A DNA stretch of 64,000 bases from a bacterium (GCA_025774935.1 JALGZK010000002.1:248001-312000); one strand, 5' to 3'. Numbered from the stretch's first letter, positions 22,457 to 32,945 are shown. Numbers and translations are program-made. The notes: generated from the sequence alone by a model not told the origin.

Positions 22457-22504
22457 TGTGTCGATCGAGACAGAGGGGACGAAGCCGAGAGACCGACGGC
22501 CTGC

Positions 22505-23845
22505 TCAAGAGGCACGGAGCACGCGGCGAAGGTTGTCGACGTCCCGTTGGACCTGGACGTTGTTCGAGACCTCGCCCGCGATCTTCCGCTGCGCATGGAG
22601 GACCGTTGTGTGGTCCCTTCCACCGAACTGCTCGCCTACCTGAGCGAGCGAGAGGTGGGTGAGCTCGCGCGAAAGGAACATCGCGACCTGGCGCGCGTGG
22701 GCGATCTGGCTTGCTCGCCCCCGGGCCTTCATTTTCTCGACGGGGACGCCGTAGGCTTCGGCGACGGCCTGCTGGATGCGGGCCACAGAGATGGGGCCGC
22801 GCGGCTTCCCGAGGAACTCGCCCAGGACCTCCTTGGCGAGATCGACGGTAATCTCGCTCCCCGTCAAGCTTGAGAAGGCGAGGAGCCGGACGAGCGATCC
22901 CTCCAGCTCGCGGATATTCGACGTAACGCTATTAGCGACTAAATGGATTACGTCGTTGGGAATCGAAATCCCGTCCAGCTCCGCCTTCTCGTGGAGAATG
23001 GCGATCCGAGTCTCGAGGTCGGGCGGCTGGATGTCCGTCACGAGCCCCGACTCGAACCGCGATACCAAGCGCTCTTCCAGGGTGGCGATCTGCTTCGGCG
23101 GCCTGTCGCTCGTCAGCACGATCTGCTTGTGCGCCAAGTAGAGAGCATTGAAGGTGTGGAAGAACTCCTCCTGCGTGCTCTCCTTGCCCGCGAGGAACTG
23201 CACGTCGTCGATCAGGAGCACGTCCTTGCTACGGTACTTGTCCCGGAACTCGAGCGTCGACCCTCGCTGGATCGCGGTGATCAGCTCGTTCATGAAGGTC
23301 TCGGACGACGCGTAGTAGACCGAGAACTCCGGGCGGTGCTCCCTGACGTAGTGCCCGACCGCCTGCATCAGGTGGGTCTTCCCCAGCCCGACGCCGCCAT
23401 ATATAAAGAGCGGATTATACGCATCAGCGGGCGCCTCCGCCACCGCCATAGTTGCAGCCTGCGCAAAGCGATTGCTGTTCCCCACGACGAACGTTGAAAA
23501 CGTATAGCGTGGATTGAGCTGGCAATCTTCAGCCGCTGCTATGGTCAGTGGCGGAGGTGCTGCCCGCCGAGTCGATACAGGCTCGTATTCGTCCGCTCTC
23601 CGATGGGCCACCTGGAACGCTGGCGCGGCGTCTTTCCCCAGGTGCTCTCGGATCGCTCGCTGCACGAGCCCTCTGTAGTGCTCTTCGAGCCAGTCCGCGA
23701 AGAAACGGTTCGGAACCTCGATCTTCAGGACGTCGTCCGTCAGCTCGACCGCTCTCGTAGGTTCGAACCAGGTCTGGTAACTCTGATGTTCCGTCTCTTC
23801 GCGGATTGTCTCGAGGCACCTCGTCCAGAGGTCGGTCGGGGTCAT
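22505..23845 (-). CDS. dnaA: Chromosomal replication initiator protein DnaA
   Basis: 446 aa; NPLFIYGGVGLGKTHLMQAVGHY Walker A, VLLIDDVQFLAGKESTQEEFFHTFN, C-terminal FGGRDHTTVLHAQRKI box-binding domain. Confidence 0.97.
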   Translation of the reverse strand: MTPTDLWTRCLETIREETEHQSYQTWFEPTRAVELTDDVLKIEVPNRFFADWLEEHYRGLVQRAIREHLGKDAAPAFQVAHRRADEYEPVSTRRAAPPPLTIAAAEDCQLNPRYTFSTFVVGNSNRFAQAATMAVAEAPADAYNPLFIYGGVGLGKTHLMQAVGHYVREHRPEFSVYYASSETFMNELITAIQRGSTLEFRDKYRSKDVLLIDDVQFLAGKESTQEEFFHTFNALYLAHKQIVLTSDRPPKQIATLEERLVSRFESGLVTDIQPPDLETRIAILHEKAELDGISIPNDVIHLVANSVTSNIRELEGSLVRLLAFSSLTGSEITVDLAKEVLGEFLGKPRGPISVARIQQAVAEAYGVPVEKMKARGRASQIAHARQVAMFLSRELTHLSLAQVGEQFGGRDHTTVLHAQRKIAGEVSNNVQVQRDVDNLRRVLRAS

Positions 23846-24391
23846 GGCAATCCGCAGGTTGTCAACAAACCGTGGACTTGTTATCCACCGGAGGCGGAAA
23901 TTGGAGCATTCTCAAGGATGAGGCCGCGAAGACGAGGAACTGCGAGGAAATGTCGTGCGGCACTTGTCTACATCCGCGCTCCACAATGTGGATAACTGTG
24001 TAATGTCTTGAATAGCCTTGAGTTGGAAGCCGGTGCCTCAGGGGAGCTGGCTGCGGGTTGGGATCGGCGTCCCCGAGGTTCGGCTATGCTTCTGTTTCCG
24101 GTACTTCCTTCCGATCGGCGGCGGCCGCTTATCAACGGCACCTGTGACGGCGGCGCATGTTAGCACGGCCCCCCGAAATCGTGCAAGCACTTTCTGTGAG
24201 GTGCCTCCACTTTTTTCTGGAACCGGCGGAAGTGGTCGAGAGACAGGGAGTTGGAGGAGGTGATCGGGGGCGGGGGGAGGTTGGTTCGAGGGGTTGATGA
24301 GGAGGGGAGAATGGGCTTGACAGGGGCACGGGCGGGCAGTAGTGTATTGGGTTCGAGTGTACTTCGACCACGCTGAGAAGTAGGGGAACTG
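23846..24391. other. Putative oriC (dnaA-rpmH intergenic region)
   Basis: Gene-strand switch here; DnaA-box matches TTATCCACC (23881-23889), TGTGGATAA (23987-23995, perfect), TTATCAACG (24129-24137, weak); G-rich composition begins on the plus strand to the right. Confidence 0.65.
24317..24345 (+). promoter_or_regulatory. Predicted rpmH promoter
   Basis: TTGACA (24317-24322), 17-nt spacer, TAGTGT (24340-24345), about 45 nt upstream of rpmH. Confidence 0.5.
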
Positions 24392-24529
24392 ATGAAGCGG
24401 ACGTACCAGCCCAAGAAGCGGAAGGGCAAGAGGAAGCACGGGTTCCTGAAGCGCAGCTCCAGTCCGGGGGGCCGGAAAGTGCTGGCCCGGAGGCGCTCCA
24501 AAGGGAGAAAGCGCCTCACGACACGGTAG
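24392..24529 (+). CDS. rpmH: 50S ribosomal protein L34
   Basis: 45 aa: [45 protein letters not shown]. Absent from the ORF track because of its length. Confidence 0.95.
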   Translation: MKRTYQPKKRKGKRKHGFLKRSSSPGGRKVLARRRSKGRKRLTTR

Positions 24530-24534
24530 AGGCT

Positions 24535-24885
24535 TTGACTTCGAACAAGCTGGGTAGGGGCCGGAGGCTGAGAGACCGCCGGACCTTGGAGCTGACCCTG
24601 AGGGCGGGGAAGGTAGTACGGACGCCGTACTTCAGAATGTGCTACCGGACGGGTGTGGGGCCGCCGGGAGTGGCGTTCCTGGCGGGATCGAGAGTCGGAG
24701 GAGCGGTCGATAGAAACCGCGCAAGGAGGGTCCTTCGAGAGGCGTTCCGCGTGAGCACCCAGGACACCGCGGGACTTCAGACCCTCGTCTTCGTAGCAAC
24801 CGACAGGGCGGCGAGAGCGCGACTCGCAGATCTCAAAGATGCGCTTGATGCCGCGCTTCGACGCGCCTCCGACGACGCCAGCTAG
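24535..24885 (+). CDS. rnpA: Ribonuclease P protein component
   Basis: TTG start; GRRLRDRRTLELTLRAGKV...GVAFLAGSRVGGAVDRNRARRVLREAFR is the RnpA signature. Confidence 0.92.
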   Translation: MTSNKLGRGRRLRDRRTLELTLRAGKVVRTPYFRMCYRTGVGPPGVAFLAGSRVGGAVDRNRARRVLREAFRVSTQDTAGLQTLVFVATDRAARARLADLKDALDAALRRASDDAS

Positions 24886-24930
24886 TGTGGGAAAGGGATC
24901 GCCGCGCAAGCGGCCGAGATAACTCAGTCG

Positions 24931-25182
24931 ATGGCCAATCCGACGGAGTCCTCCAGGAGGCCCCTGGCGCTGACGAGGGGGGTGGTCCTTCTCGTGAAGG
25001 TCTACCGCCGCGTCGTCTCGCCTTTCACTCCCCCAAGCTGTCGTTTCACCCCATCCTGTTCGGAGTATGCCGTTCAAGCCCTCACACGGCACGGTCTGAG
25101 CCGCGGTCTGTGGTTGTCCGTGCTCAGGATCGCCCGGTGCAATCCGTGGGCGGAGGGTGGCGAGGATCCGGTGCCTCAGTAG
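24931..25182 (+). CDS. yidD: Membrane protein insertion efficiency factor YidD
   Basis: VKVYRRVVSPFTPPSCRFTPSCSEYAVQALTRHGLSRGLWLSVLRIARCNPWAEGGEDPVP. Confidence 0.95.
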   Translation: MANPTESSRRPLALTRGVVLLVKVYRRVVSPFTPPSCRFTPSCSEYAVQALTRHGLSRGLWLSVLRIARCNPWAEGGEDPVPQ

Positions 25183-25239
25183 CGCCGGGCGCGTCTTCTC
25201 ACACCGTCTGCGGGACCACAACAGCAGCAGCGGGAGGCA

Positions 25240-27084
25240 TTGATGGACGAGAGACGCGCCATCGTGGCCGTCATCCTCATTTTCGTGCTCCTGTTCGGCT
25301 ACAACTTCTTCGTTCGACGACAGGCGGACCAGGCTCCGCCGGAGCCGGGCGGGGGTGCGCAGGTCGAGGAGGTCGCGGAGGCGCCGGCTGGAGATGTGGG
25401 GGCCGAATCCGCTTCCGGCGAGACACCTGCGGCGGGCGCGGGTGTGGAGCCCCGGGCCGATGCGGGAGCGATCGAGTCCGACGAGCCCGGATCTGAGCCG
25501 GCGGAGGTGATCGCTGAGGAAGTGCTCACGGTCGAGGGACCTCTCTGGACGGCGGCACTGAGCAACCGGGGCGCGTCCATCGTGTCGTGGCGGCTCGCAG
25601 AGTATCAGGACCAGAACGGGCTGGACGTCGAACTCGTCCCCGCAGGGGAGCGCGGGCTGGACCTCGGAATCCAGTACGGCCCTGGAGGGATTCGCACCGG
25701 CGACTGGATGTTCGAGACGTTGTCGCGAGGGACGGTCAGCCTGAGAGAGGGCGGTCCTCCCGCGACCGTGCGGTACGAGACGACATCCGATCAGGGTGTG
25801 AGCGTCGTCCGGGAGTACACGTTCTACCCCGACGAGTACACGTTCGATCTCGCCGTGTCGGTCGGCGGACTCGTCGAGCCGACGGCCCAGCGGGCGGTCG
25901 TAATCGGCTGGCCGGGCATCCTCCCAACGGAGGCGAAGGAAGACAACAGGTCGCTTGCATCGGTCGCGAAGATCGACGAGGACGTACAGCGACTCGACTT
26001 CGGGAAGCTCAGGAAGGACCCGCTCAGACGCCGCGTGGGGGAGGTGCTCTGGGCGACATCGCAGTCCAGGTATTTCATGGCGGCGCTCATGCCGGAGGAG
26101 CCCTTTGATGCCCTCGAGGTCTTCGCCGACGTCGACAGGCGCACGGTCGGGTTCGCCGCCACACTCTCCACCCAGAGCGCGGAGACCACGACACGGCTCA
26201 GCGTCTTCGCCGGACCTCAGGACTACCTCCTGATTTCGAACATGGGGTCCGGCCTCGAAAGGGCCGTCGACCTCGGGTGGAGCATCACGCGACCGCTGTC
26301 AGTTCTGATGCTGCGGGCTCTCGTCTGGGCCCACGGGATCATCCCGAACTACGGCATCGTGATCATCCTCTTTTCAATCCTCACGAAGCTCCTCTTCTAT
26401 CGGTTGACGCACAAGAGCTTCACAGAGATGAAGCGGATGCAGGACCTCCAGCCGAAGCTCGAGGAGCTGAAGAAGAAGTACGAAGGCGACAGAGAAGCGC
26501 TCGCGAAAGAGCAGATGAAGATGTACAAGACGGAGGGCGTCAACCCGCTCGGCGGGTGCCTGCCGATGCTCTTCCAGATGCCCGTCTTCATCGCTCTCTT
26601 CCAGGTGCTCCGGACGACGATTGAGCTCCGGGGCGCGCCCTTCGTACTCTGGATCACCGACCTGTCCCAGCCCGACACGATTGCGTCGATCGGTAGCCTC
26701 CCGATTCACATCCTCCCAATCCTCATGGGCGTCGGGATGCTGGTGCAGCAGCGCTTCTCATCGAGAGACCCAAGCCAGGCCGCGCTCGGCAAGATGATGC
26801 CGATCCTCTTCACCGTGCTCTTCTACAACTTCGCGTCGGGCCTGGTCCTCTACTGGCTGGTGAACACCGTACTGAGCGTCGCGCAGCAGTACTACATCCA
26901 CCGCGGCCCGAGCACCGCGGACGGATCGTCTTCAGTCGACGCCGCTGCCCCGGGAGTTCAGACCGGCCAGACCACTGCCTCAACCACGACGGTGCCCGAC
27001 TTCGACGTGCAGGACGCGGAGGTCGTCGAGACGAACCCCGCGCCGCCGAAGAAGCGGAAGAAGAAGCGCCGCAAGAAGAGGTAG
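25240..27084 (+). CDS. yidC: Membrane protein insertase YidC
   Basis: 614 aa; N-terminal TM plus periplasmic domain; NYGIVIILFSILTKLLFYRLTHKSFTEMKRMQDLQPKLEELKKKYEGD. Confidence 0.95.
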   Translation: MMDERRAIVAVILIFVLLFGYNFFVRRQADQAPPEPGGGAQVEEVAEAPAGDVGAESASGETPAAGAGVEPRADAGAIESDEPGSEPAEVIAEEVLTVEGPLWTAALSNRGASIVSWRLAEYQDQNGLDVELVPAGERGLDLGIQYGPGGIRTGDWMFETLSRGTVSLREGGPPATVRYETTSDQGVSVVREYTFYPDEYTFDLAVSVGGLVEPTAQRAVVIGWPGILPTEAKEDNRSLASVAKIDEDVQRLDFGKLRKDPLRRRVGEVLWATSQSRYFMAALMPEEPFDALEVFADVDRRTVGFAATLSTQSAETTTRLSVFAGPQDYLLISNMGSGLERAVDLGWSITRPLSVLMLRALVWAHGIIPNYGIVIILFSILTKLLFYRLTHKSFTEMKRMQDLQPKLEELKKKYEGDREALAKEQMKMYKTEGVNPLGGCLPMLFQMPVFIALFQVLRTTIELRGAPFVLWITDLSQPDTIASIGSLPIHILPILMGVGMLVQQRFSSRDPSQAALGKMMPILFTVLFYNFASGLVLYWLVNTVLSVAQQYYIHRGPSTADGSSSVDAAAPGVQTGQTTASTTTVPDFDVQDAEVVETNPAPPKKRKKKRRKKR

Positions 27085-27121
27085 TGCACATCGACCAGCG
27101 GGGCGGCAGGGGAGAGATGGA

Positions 27122-27874
27122 ATGACTCGCTCGTTCGAGGCAACGGGGAAGAGTGTCGCGGAGGCAACGAGGATCGCGATCCGTGAGCTCGGCATATCGA
27201 GGGACGAAGCCGAGGTCACCGTAGTGCAGAAGGGCAAGAGAGGGTTCCTCGGTCTCTTCGCAGGGTCGCCGGCGAAGGTGCGCGTGTCGCACCGGATGTC
27301 GACCCGCGCCAGAGCCGAGGAAATCGTGACCTCCATGCTCAAGCTGATGCGCTTCTCGAGCCAGCTCCACATCACCGAAGAGAAGAACACCTACATCATC
27401 GACATCGAGACCGCCGGTTCGGACGGTCTACTAATCGGAAAGAGCGGCGCCACGCTCTCGGCGCTTGAGTACCTGACGAACAGGATGCTCCAGAGAGAGA
27501 GCCGGCGAACCGCCAAGATCGTTCTCGACGTCAGCGGGTACAAGCGCCGCCGCGAGGACTTCCTGAAGTCCAAGGCGTTGTCCCTGGCGAAGGAAGTCAA
27601 ATCCGCCAAGAAGCAGATCACGATGGAACCGCTCGACTCGGCCGATCGCCGAATCGTCCACGCGGTGCTCAAGGAGGACCCGGAAGTCGACACGACGAGC
27701 GTTGGCCAAGGCCGCGTGAAGAGCATCGTCGTCGCTCCCGCCAGGGGAGACGGCAAAGGCGGCAAGGGCGGCAGGGGTGGAAGGGGCGGTAGGGGCGGCA
27801 GAGGCGGGCGCAGCTCCCGCGGCGGCAGAGGCGGCCGCGGCAGCAGAGGCGGCTCCCGCAGCAAGAAGAAGTAA
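27122..27874 (+). CDS. jag: Jag/KhpB-type KH-R3H RNA-binding protein with RGG-rich C-terminal tail
   Basis: Jag-N, KH ([21 protein letters not shown]) and R3H-like ([26 protein letters not shown]); tail [38 protein letters not shown]. Confidence 0.9.
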   Translation: MTRSFEATGKSVAEATRIAIRELGISRDEAEVTVVQKGKRGFLGLFAGSPAKVRVSHRMSTRARAEEIVTSMLKLMRFSSQLHITEEKNTYIIDIETAGSDGLLIGKSGATLSALEYLTNRMLQRESRRTAKIVLDVSGYKRRREDFLKSKALSLAKEVKSAKKQITMEPLDSADRRIVHAVLKEDPEVDTTSVGQGRVKSIVVAPARGDGKGGKGGRGGRGGRGGRGGRSSRGGRGGRGSRGGSRSKKK

Positions 27875-27918
27875 CCCGGGGCCGGGGCGCCCGGACCGCG
27901 CCCCGAGGGGATTCCATT

Positions 27919-29304
27919 ATGAGAGCCTCGCCCGGGGACACGATCGTCGCCATCTCCACGGCCGTCGGTCCGGGAGCGATCGCGATCGTGCGTCTGTCGG
28001 GCGCGCGATCACTCGAGATCGCGGACTCGGTCTTCCGCGGCTCGTCGAATCTCTCCGGTGCCCCGAGCCACAGCGTTCACCACGGACACGTATTCGATGC
28101 CGACGGTCGCGAGGCGGACGAAGTCCTTGCGACCGTCCTTCGTTCTCCGAGCACCTACACGACCGAGGACATGGTCGAGTTCGGTTGCCACGGAGGCGCG
28201 ATGCCGGCCCGTCGAGTCTTGGAGGTCTGCCTCGATGCCGGAGCGAGGTTGGCGCGCCGCGGGGAGTTCACGGAACGTGCGTTCCTCTCCGGCCGCCTCG
28301 ATCTCGTCCAGGCTGAGGCTGTAGCCGACGTCGTCGGCGCGAAGACGAGACGGGGTCTCGAGATTGCGCTGGGTCAGCTCGAGGGCGGGCTGTCGGGCCG
28401 ACTCTGGAAACTGCGGACTTCGCTTCTGGACGTTCGCGCGGAAATCGAGGCGCAGGTCGACGTCGGCTCGGATGAGGTGCAGCCGGGAGGTCCCGACGTC
28501 GTTCTGGCGGCGATCGCCACGAGCCGGGGGCTCGTCGCCGAGCTCCTCTCTCGATGTGAACTCGGCATCGCGGTGCGCGACGGCATCTCGGTCGCGATCG
28601 TCGGAAGGCCGAACGTCGGGAAGTCGAGCCTCATGAACGCGCTCCTGATGCGGGACCGCTCCATCGTGACGCCACTTCCGGGCACGACGCGCGATGCAAT
28701 CGAGGAGTTCCTTCACCTCGAGGGAGTCCCGGTTCGCCTCATCGACACGGCGGGCTGGCGTGACGCGACGGACGAGGCGGAACAAGCCGGTGTAGAGCGC
28801 GCACGAGCGGCGGCGGCGGGGGCGGCGATCGTGGTACTCGTCGTCGATGCGTCGACAGGCGTCGGTTCCGCTGACGACATGATCGCGAGCGAGCTTGAGC
28901 CGGCGCGGACGGTCATCGTGGGGAATAAGATCGACCTCGGCGCGAAGCTCGGCAGCGATGAGTTGGCGGGTGCGCTCGGCGGTTCCTGGTCATGCGCGGC
29001 GTGCGTGTCCGCGAAGGAGGGCGAAGGGCTGGACGAACTGCGCGGCCTCCTCGTGACCGCGGCGCTCGGATCGCCTCCGGGCGACGAAGAGGCGCACCTC
29101 ACGAACGTGCGTCACGTCGTCGCGTTGAAGGTAGTCGATGCCACTCTCGCTCGCGCGGCTCAACTGACGCTGGACGGGGCGCCCCCCGAAGTGGTCGCGG
29201 TCGAAGTGGCGGATGCGGCGGCGGCACTCGGCGAGGTCACGGGAGAGACGACCCCGGAAGACGTACTCGAGAGGATCTTCGAGCGGTTCTGTGTCGGCAA
29301 GTAG
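27919..29304 (+). CDS. mnmE: tRNA modification GTPase MnmE
   Basis: [51 protein letters not shown]-terminal FCVGK. Confidence 0.97.
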   Translation: MRASPGDTIVAISTAVGPGAIAIVRLSGARSLEIADSVFRGSSNLSGAPSHSVHHGHVFDADGREADEVLATVLRSPSTYTTEDMVEFGCHGGAMPARRVLEVCLDAGARLARRGEFTERAFLSGRLDLVQAEAVADVVGAKTRRGLEIALGQLEGGLSGRLWKLRTSLLDVRAEIEAQVDVGSDEVQPGGPDVVLAAIATSRGLVAELLSRCELGIAVRDGISVAIVGRPNVGKSSLMNALLMRDRSIVTPLPGTTRDAIEEFLHLEGVPVRLIDTAGWRDATDEAEQAGVERARAAAAGAAIVVLVVDASTGVGSADDMIASELEPARTVIVGNKIDLGAKLGSDELAGALGGSWSCAACVSAKEGEGLDELRGLLVTAALGSPPGDEEAHLTNVRHVVALKVVDATLARAAQLTLDGAPPEVVAVEVADAAAALGEVTGETTPEDVLERIFERFCVGK

Positions 29305-29337
29305 GGGAGAGCTCGAAGCAGAGGACCAACGCCAGCG

Positions 29338-31203
29338 ATGCAGAGGGAGTTCGACATCATAGTCGTCGGTGCCGGCCACGCGGCGTGCGAGGCCGCGCTC
29401 GCAGCCGCTCGTCTCGGGAAGCGCGTCTGCGTCATTACGATCTCGAAGCGTCACGTCGCCGAGATGGCGTGCAACCCGGCTATCGGTGGACTCGCCAAGG
29501 GCCAGCTCGTCCGCGAGATCGACGCCCTTGGGGGCGAGATGGGGCGGGCCATAGACGACACCGGAATCCAGTTCCGGATGCTCAACACCGGCAAGGGGCC
29601 GGCCGTCCGGTCACCGAGAGCCCAGGCCGACAAGTCCGCCTACCGTTTGAGGATGCTCGACGCGCTCCTCTCGCAGCCCAAGATCACTCTTGTGGAGAGT
29701 CGGGTAGAGGAGCTCGTGGTCGAAGATGCAAGGGTGAAGGGTGTCGGGTTGACGGGTGGCCGGAAACGGACCGCGCCCGTTGTTATCTTGACAACAGGGA
29801 CATTTCTGTGTGGTCGTCTCTTCGTCGGCCTCTCTGAGTGGAGGGGCGGGAGGACGGGGGAGCCGCCAGCGAGGCATCTATCATCCTGCCTCAGAGGCCT
29901 CGGATTGGGGCTGGGGAGGCTGAAGACTGGGACGCCCGCGAGGATCGCTGCGGATTCGGTGGACTGGAATGACATGACCGAGCAGCCCGGGGATGACCCA
30001 CCAGTACCGTTCTCCTTCTCTGCGCAATCGTTGTACGTTGACCAACTATCCTGCCACACGACGGCGACGACGCCGGAGACCCACGCGATAGTACGGGCGG
30101 GCTTGGACCGGTCCCCGCTGTTCAGGGGGAAAATCTCGGGCATCGGCCCGAGATACTGCCCGTCGATCGAGGACAAGGTTGTCAGGTTCGCAGGGCGCGA
30201 ATCGCATCGAGTCGTAGTGGAGCCGGAGACCCGTTCGGGCCAGACGCTCTATCTGAACGGGCTCTCGACAAGCCTGCCGTACGACGTGCAGGTCAATATG
30301 ATCAGGAGCATCCCGGGACTCCGGAGAGCGCGCCTGGTAAGGCCCGGCTACGCGGTCGAGTACGACTTCGTGGACCCGCGCGAGCTCCGCTCGTCGCTTG
30401 AGGTGCGTCACATCGGCGGGCTCTACCTGGCTGGCCAGATCAACGGGACGTCGGGGTATGAGGAGGCGGCGGCCCAGGGCATCATGGCGGGGACGAACGC
30501 GGCGCGAGCGCTCGACGGACTGGAGCCGGTGGTCCTGGGGCGGTCTGAGGCTTACATCGGCGTCCTCATCGACGATCTCGTCACGAAGGGCGCCGACGAG
30601 CCGTACCGGATGTTCACGAGCAGGGCAGAACACAGGCTGGTTCTGCGCCACGACAACGCGGACCTCAGGCTGTCGGCCATCGGATGGGCAGCTGGTCTGG
30701 TCTCGGAGGATGCACACGCCCGGGCCAGGCGACGAGCCGAGCTGGCCGGCCAGGCAGTGGAGCGACTCGAGCGAAGCGTCGTGGCGCCATCGGTCGCGAA
30801 CCCCGTTCTTGCCATGAGGGGAACGAGCGCCCTCGCGGAAGCGGTGTCCGCGGCACGGCTCCTGGCGCGCCCGGAGCTCTCACTGGACGACGTCGCAGCC
30901 ATGCTCCCGGACAGCGTGACGATCGCGCCGGAGGTGAGGGAGCACGTCGAGATCGAGGTGAAGTACCGCGGCTACATCGACAGGGCGCACGGGCAGATAG
31001 AGCGCCTGAGAGCTCTGGAGTCGGCCGACATCCCGGTTGACGTCGACTACCTCGCCGTCCGGGGACTCTCAACCGAGGCACGCCAGAAGCTGGCCCGGCT
31101 GAGGCCGGAGACGGTGGGACAGGCGGGGCGGATTCCGGGAGTGAGTCCGGCGGATCTCGGTGTTCTCCTGATTCACCTTCGCGCGAGGCGCCGGCCCCAG
31201 TAG
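29338..31203 (+). CDS. mnmG: tRNA uridine-5-carboxymethylaminomethyl modification enzyme MnmG
   Basis: [69 protein letters not shown]. Confidence 0.97.
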   Translation: MQREFDIIVVGAGHAACEAALAAARLGKRVCVITISKRHVAEMACNPAIGGLAKGQLVREIDALGGEMGRAIDDTGIQFRMLNTGKGPAVRSPRAQADKSAYRLRMLDALLSQPKITLVESRVEELVVEDARVKGVGLTGGRKRTAPVVILTTGTFLCGRLFVGLSEWRGGRTGEPPARHLSSCLRGLGLGLGRLKTGTPARIAADSVDWNDMTEQPGDDPPVPFSFSAQSLYVDQLSCHTTATTPETHAIVRAGLDRSPLFRGKISGIGPRYCPSIEDKVVRFAGRESHRVVVEPETRSGQTLYLNGLSTSLPYDVQVNMIRSIPGLRRARLVRPGYAVEYDFVDPRELRSSLEVRHIGGLYLAGQINGTSGYEEAAAQGIMAGTNAARALDGLEPVVLGRSEAYIGVLIDDLVTKGADEPYRMFTSRAEHRLVLRHDNADLRLSAIGWAAGLVSEDAHARARRRAELAGQAVERLERSVVAPSVANPVLAMRGTSALAEAVSAARLLARPELSLDDVAAMLPDSVTIAPEVREHVEIEVKYRGYIDRAHGQIERLRALESADIPVDVDYLAVRGLSTEARQKLARLRPETVGQAGRIPGVSPADLGVLLIHLRARRRPQ

Positions 31204-31259
31204 TACCCCAGGGTCCCGAGGTCACGCGCGGGCAGACCACCACGCGAGGTACAGCGAGC

Positions 31260-31925
31260 ATGCCCTTCGAGCTGCCGGTGGCGGAGATGGAGGCCCTCTG
31301 TGGGCCACTGACAGAGGAGCAGAGGGAGCAGCTCGTGTCGTTTGGAGAGCGGGTCATCGGGGCGGCTCCGCAGGTGAACGTCGTGTCCAGGCGATCGCTG
31401 GACCGGCTGGGGGATCACTTCATCGACTCGGCGGCGCTCCTGTCGGCCTTCGACGTCACCGGAACCAGTGTCGGGGACCTGGGAAGCGGCGGCGGGTTCC
31501 CAGGTGTGGTGCTCGGCATTCTCCGTCCGGGGCTGCAAGTGGCGCTCGTGGACTCGCGCAGGAGCAAGGTGGTGTTCCTCAAGAGCGTGCTGCGCGTGCT
31601 GGAGCGCCCCAATCTGGCGGTCGTCCACGCAAGGGTCGAGGACCTCGGGGGGTCGATGTCCTTCGACACGGCCCTGTCGAGGGCCTTGGGGAAGATCGAG
31701 GAGACGCTCGCGCCAAGCCTCGCACTGGTGGCGCGCGCTGGCCGGCTCGTGCTCTTCAAGGGGCCGAAGTGGCCACAGGAACGCGAACTGGCCATCTCGA
31801 TCGCGCGGGAGCACGGGTTCGTCCTCGGGAAGGAGATCGACGTGGCACTGCCGGGCCTGGAGCGGACAACGACATTCGTCGAGTTCCACGTGGAACACCG
31901 CGCCGAGAAGCCGGGGGCTCACTGA
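31260..31925 (+). CDS. rsmG: 16S rRNA (guanine-N7)-methyltransferase RsmG
   Basis: VNVVSRRSLDRLGDHFIDSAALL, VGDLGSGGGFPGVVLGILRP. Confidence 0.93.
   Translation: MPFELPVAEMEALCGPLTEEQREQLVSFGERVIGAAPQVNVVSRRSLDRLGDHFIDSAALLSAFDVTGTSVGDLGSGGGFPGVVLGILRPGLQVALVDSRRSKVVFLKSVLRVLERPNLAVVHARVEDLGGSMSFDTALSRALGKIEETLAPSLALVARAGRLVLFKGPKWPQERELAISIAREHGFVLGKEIDVALPGLERTTTFVEFHVEHRAEKPGAH
31882..31897. promoter_or_regulatory. parS-like site 1 (inside 3' end of rsmG)
   Basis: AGTTCCACGTGGAACA, near-palindrome close to TGTTNCACGTGAAACA. Confidence 0.75.
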
Positions 31926-31930
31926 TCCGC

Positions 31931-31946
31931 CGTTCCACGTGAAACA
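31931..31946. promoter_or_regulatory. parS-like site 2
   Basis: CGTTCCACGTGAAACA, 15/16 to TGTTNCACGTGAAACA, just after the rsmG stop. Confidence 0.85.
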
Positions 31947-32051
31947 CCGAGCATCGTCGCTCCAGGAAAAAAGCTGTGGACAACTCGCTCCACCCCCTCC
32001 TTTTCCCTTGACTCGCAACTCTCCATCAGTATTCTTCTAGCAACCTGTCTG

Positions 32052-32069
32052 CCCCCAAGCCGTTGGGGG
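32052..32069 (+). other. Hairpin upstream of parA
   Basis: CCCCCAA GCCG TTGGGGG 7-bp perfect stem. Confidence 0.5.
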
Positions 32070-32085
32070 ACTTGATGGACACACG

Positions 32086-32094
32086 TTATCCACA
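32086..32094 (+). promoter_or_regulatory. Perfect DnaA-box sequence upstream of parA
   Basis: TTATCCACA 12 nt before the parA start; a second near-match TGTGGACAA lies at 31975-31983. Confidence 0.6.
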
Positions 32095-32105
32095 GGTGGT
32101 CCACA

Positions 32106-32906
32106 TTGAGTCGAGTCATCGCCATCGCGAACCAGAAGGGCGGCGTCGGCAAGACCACGACCGCCGTCAACCTAGCGGCCTGTACGGCAGTTGCTGAGCG
32201 CCCCACGCTCCTCATAGACATCGACCCGCAGGCGAACGCCACCAGCGGCATTGGACTCAGCAAAACCGACGTTGGCACAAGCATTTACGAGGTCCTGATC
32301 GGCGAGGCGTCAGTCGACGACGCCGTGGTGGCGGCGCCCAACCTCCCCTTCCTCCACGTCATCCCGGCTCATCAGCGTCTCATCGGGGCGGAGATCGAGC
32401 TCGTCAACGTGATGGCGAGGGAGACGCGCCTCCAGAGGGCCCTCGAAGCCATCAGGAATGACTACCACTTCGTCTTCATCGACTGCCCCCCATCGCTCGG
32501 GCTCCTGACGGTGAACACGCTCACGGCTGCGGACACGGTCCTCGTGCCCATTCAGTGCGAGTACTACGCGCTCGAGGGCCTGGGACAGCTTCTGAACAGC
32601 ATCCGGCTCGTGCAGCGGAACCTGAACCCGGACCTGAGGATCGAGGGGATACTCCTGACGATGTACGACGGGCGGCTGAACCTGGCCCGCCAGGTGGCTG
32701 AAGAGGCACGACGGTACTTCGGCGACCGGGTCTATCAGTCGATGATTCCGAGGAACGTGCGGCTTGGCGAAGCACCTAGTTTCGGTCAACCGATCATTAC
32801 TTACGACATCCTCTCCTCCGGGGCGGAGAGCTATATCGAGCTCGCGAAGGAATTGATGTTCCAGGACAAGCCGGCAGAGAAGATGTCTGCCGGCGAGCCG
32901 GCGTAG
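32106..32906 (+). CDS. parA: Chromosome partitioning ATPase ParA/Soj
   Basis: TTG start; VIAIANQKGGVGKTTTAVNLAA deviant Walker A; IDCPPSLGLLTVNTLTAAD. Confidence 0.96.
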   Translation: MSRVIAIANQKGGVGKTTTAVNLAACTAVAERPTLLIDIDPQANATSGIGLSKTDVGTSIYEVLIGEASVDDAVVAAPNLPFLHVIPAHQRLIGAEIELVNVMARETRLQRALEAIRNDYHFVFIDCPPSLGLLTVNTLTAADTVLVPIQCEYYALEGLGQLLNSIRLVQRNLNPDLRIEGILLTMYDGRLNLARQVAEEARRYFGDRVYQSMIPRNVRLGEAPSFGQPIITYDILSSGAESYIELAKELMFQDKPAEKMSAGEPA

Positions 32907-32945
32907 CGGCGAGCCGACCGCGGACGCCAGAGCAGGAGTCGCACG

